A DNA stretch of 15,713 nucleotides, taken from JACCVL01 sp038232655. GTDB lineage: Bacteria > Actinomycetota > Actinomycetes > Propionibacteriales > Nocardioidaceae. The translations under genes were made by a program, and so were the position numbers. Where the stretch lies: NCBI GenBank assembly GCA_038232655.1, contig JBBSNM010000066.1, forward strand, positions 1-15,713. The letters run 5' to 3'. Under the pieces are notes generated by a model. It did not search any database, had not been told where the DNA came from, and worked only from the letters and a program-made list of their open reading frames with translations. The stretch's first letter is position 1. The number at the start of each line of letters is the position of its first letter. Below are positions 14,080-15,713 of this stretch, in pieces.

Positions 14080-14226
14080 CGTCGGTCGCGCGCCGGCCAC
14101 GAGCGTTGGCTGGCGCCCGGGGTGAAGCGGTCGTTCGCCGTCGTCGCCACCCTCATCTCGTAGCGCCCCTTCTCCTTGTTGGTGGGCGACTGTGCGCACC
14201 CGCGCGGGTCGGGGGCCGGGCTGGCG

Positions 14227-14232
14227 TACGGT
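14227..14232 (+). promoter_or_regulatory. Putative -10 box for leaderless LigD-type polymerase gene
   Basis: TACGGT followed by GAGGCG and the GTG at 14239. The TANNNT-N6-start spacing places the transcription start at the first base of the gene. The GAGG within the gap could alternatively be read as a weak, too-close ribosome site. Confidence 0.42.
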
Positions 14233-14238
14233 GAGGCG

Positions 14239-15294
14239 GTGGCGACAGCGGCCGAGGACGTCGAGGTCGGCGGGCGCACGGTCCGCGTCAGCAGCCCTGA
14301 CCGCCAGGTGTATGCGGCCACCCCGGCCGGCCCGGCGGTCACCAAGCTCGACGTGGTGCGCTACTACGCCGCCGTGGGGGAGCAGATCCTGCGCGCGACC
14401 TACGAGCGTCCCACCACCCTGGAGCGGTGGCCCAAGGGGGTCTTCGAGGGTGCCCGGCTGTCGACCCGGACGGACAGCAGGGGGGACGCGTTCTTCCAGA
14501 AGCGGGCGCCGGCCGGCGCCCCGCCGTGGCTCGAGACGGCCACCATCACATTCCCGTCGGGCCGTACGGCAGACGAGGTGTGTCCGACCGAGCCCGCGGT
14601 CATCGCCTGGGCGGCGCAGATGGGCACGATCACGTTCCACCCGTGGCCGGTGCGCCGCGGGGACGTGGATCACCCCGACGAGCTGCGCATCGACCTGGAC
14701 CCGCAGCCCGGAGCGCACTTCGCCGATGTCGTGGTGGTGGCCGAGGAGCTGCGCGGCCTGCTTGACGGGCTGGGCATGACCGGCTTCCCCAAGACCTCCG
14801 GGGGCCGCGGCATCCACGTCTACGCCCGGATCGAGCCGCGGTGGACGTTCACCGACATGCGCCATGCGGCGATCGCCGTCGGCCGCGAGCTCGAGCGGCG
14901 GATGCCGGGTCGGGTCACCACCCAGTGGTGGAAGGAGCAGCGCCCCCCCGGGTCGGTGTTCGTCGACTACAACCAGAACGCCCGCGACCGCACGATCGCC
15001 TGCGCCTACTCGCTGCGCCCCCGCCCGGGCGCGCCGGTGTCCGCGCCGCTCGACTGGGACGAGGTGGCCGACGTCGACCCCGGCGACTGCACGCTGCACA
15101 CGGTGCCGGGTCTGCTGCAGCAGCGACCGGACCCGCACGCCGGCATCGACGAGCGAGCCCACGGGTTGGAGACGTTGCTGGAGTGGCATGCCCGCGACGA
15201 GCGTGGCGGCCTCGGTGACATGCCGTACCCACCGGACTACCCGAAGATGCCGGGTGAGCCGCGGCGGGTGCAGCCGTCACGAGCCCGCGACTGA
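14239..15294 (+). CDS. Stand-alone LigD-type polymerase domain (AEP primase-polymerase)
   Basis: Archaeo-eukaryotic primase-like polymerase related to the POL domain of LigD, which in end-joining and some excision repair adds (ribo)nucleotides at breaks. The 351 residues show LERWPKGV (63-67 region), FFQKRAP, ITFHPWPVRRGDVDHPDELR, then the metal-binding pair Asp152 and Asp154 in RIDLDP, the nucleotide-contacting SGGRGIHV (187-194), and the third catalytic Asp243 in FVDYNQNARDRTIACAYSLR. The C-terminal LLEWHARDE and YPPDYPKMPGEPRR are typical of actinobacterial stand-alone members. No ligase or nuclease domain is fused and no ku gene is in the window. The GTG at 14239 is chosen from the -10 spacing and from where family similarity starts (EVGGRTVRVSSPDR); a TTG further upstream at 14176 adds non-conserved sequence. 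Confidence 0.93.
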   Translation: MATAAEDVEVGGRTVRVSSPDRQVYAATPAGPAVTKLDVVRYYAAVGEQILRATYERPTTLERWPKGVFEGARLSTRTDSRGDAFFQKRAPAGAPPWLETATITFPSGRTADEVCPTEPAVIAWAAQMGTITFHPWPVRRGDVDHPDELRIDLDPQPGAHFADVVVVAEELRGLLDGLGMTGFPKTSGGRGIHVYARIEPRWTFTDMRHAAIAVGRELERRMPGRVTTQWWKEQRPPGSVFVDYNQNARDRTIACAYSLRPRPGAPVSAPLDWDEVADVDPGDCTLHTVPGLLQQRPDPHAGIDERAHGLETLLEWHARDERGGLGDMPYPPDYPKMPGEPRRVQPSRARD

Positions 15295-15305
15295 GGCGGG
15301 CCCGG

Positions 15306-15713
15306 TCAGCCGGCGCGGACGTTGTGCTTGGTCATCGTGATCAGACCGAAGTGCGCATCGCGATCGGAGCTCTGGTTGATCCTGATCTGCGTGGAGTAGT
15401 CGACGGCGTCGGGGTCGTCGAGCAGCTCGAAGCGGCCGTCGACGACGCGCCGCTTGAAGTAGTCCGCGATCCCGCGGGTCACGTACGTGGCGACCGCCTC
15501 CCTGCGGATCGTCACGCCCTTGCTGGATTGCCTGGAGTCGTTGTACCCGGTCTCGGTGAAGACCCAGCTCCGTGTGCGCGTTGCCGACGTCGCACCACGC
15601 ACGTGCTCCGGGTCCCTCAGCGAGGACCCAATACGGCGGCTGACCTGCACGGTAGTCGCACCAGTTGGCCGTTGACATCGGTCGCTTCGCGATCGAAGGC
15701 GGCGACGGCCGCC
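15306..15713 (-). pseudogene. Cellulase-like glycosidase remnant (5' end outside window)
   Basis: The 3' part reads SWVFTETGYNDSRQSS, REAVATYVTRGIADYFKRRVV, FELLDDPD and DAHFGLI, matching the end of a secreted TIM-barrel glycoside hydrolase group where the TETGY glutamate (codon 15552-15554) is the likely nucleophile. Upstream, in a different frame, AWCDVGNAH fits the family segment WcDxGNxHPYPGG. In intact proteins about 25 residues separate these segments; here the frames meet within a few codons (about 15570), so an internal deletion with a frame change is inferred. The usual LRxDGSPKPA ending is replaced by ITMTKHNVRAG. The family assignment is from motif memory, so moderate. It converges on the polymerase gene with 11 bases between stops. 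Confidence 0.5.

Noticed and set aside
14064..14156. A 30-codon minus-strand ORF (MRVATTANDRF...) whose TGA overlaps the msrB ATG as ATGA.
   Set aside because: The TAGGCT box six bases before msrB lies inside it and explains msrB expression without a leader ORF. The short ORF has no recognisable family. It remains possible but unsupported.

Overview
The window comes from a very GC-rich actinobacterium. Evidence is the roughly 70% GC, strong G/C bias at third codon positions, frequent GTG starts, and the order RNase D, DUF3000, hemE, hemY, hemQ, msrB, which matches from memory the Rv2681-Rv2674 stretch of Mycobacterium tuberculosis. Leaderless-looking promoters and a coproporphyrin-type haem pathway also fit. 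I cannot name a genus; no enzyme here is strictly diagnostic.

Layout. Left part (1-3.9 kb): the end of a gluconokinase gene, a DUF72/YecE-like protein, an acyl-ACP desaturase with a palindromic upstream site, a solitary bifunctional riboflavin gene ribD on the minus strand, and a 56-residue membrane protein. Decayed stretch (3.9-6.2 kb): a C1B cysteine aminopeptidase gene with a frameshift ten bases before its catalytic-cysteine motif, a small intact hypothetical gene, a flavodoxin-like WrbA gene lacking its 5' part, and a probable GNAT acetyltransferase gene lacking its 3' part. A GC-rich stretch follows that can fold into nested stems with a GNRA-capped hairpin. Middle (6.2-9.7 kb, minus strand): a conserved actinobacterial hypothetical gene, a lipoprotein gene, RNase D, and DUF3000, the last two overlapping.

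Haem block (9.7-13.6 kb, plus strand): hemE, then hemY and hemQ overlapping by ATGA. These cover uroporphyrinogen decarboxylation, coproporphyrinogen oxidation and coprohaem decarboxylation; the ferrochelatase step is not in the window. Between hemE and hemY lies the minus-strand remnant of a DUF4349 membrane lipoprotein gene that has lost its signal peptide and coiled coil. Right part (13.6-15.7 kb): msrB (minus), a stand-alone LigD-type polymerase/primase domain gene (plus), and the decayed end of a cellulase-like glycosidase gene running off the window (minus).

I see no mobile element, CRISPR array, tRNA or rRNA, and no clear new multi-gene system. The most notable signals are five damaged genes in under 16 kb, a repeated -10-box-to-start-codon spacing that indicates leaderless transcripts, a nearly duplicated translation start region on hemE and hemY, and the possible structured RNA near 6.1 kb.
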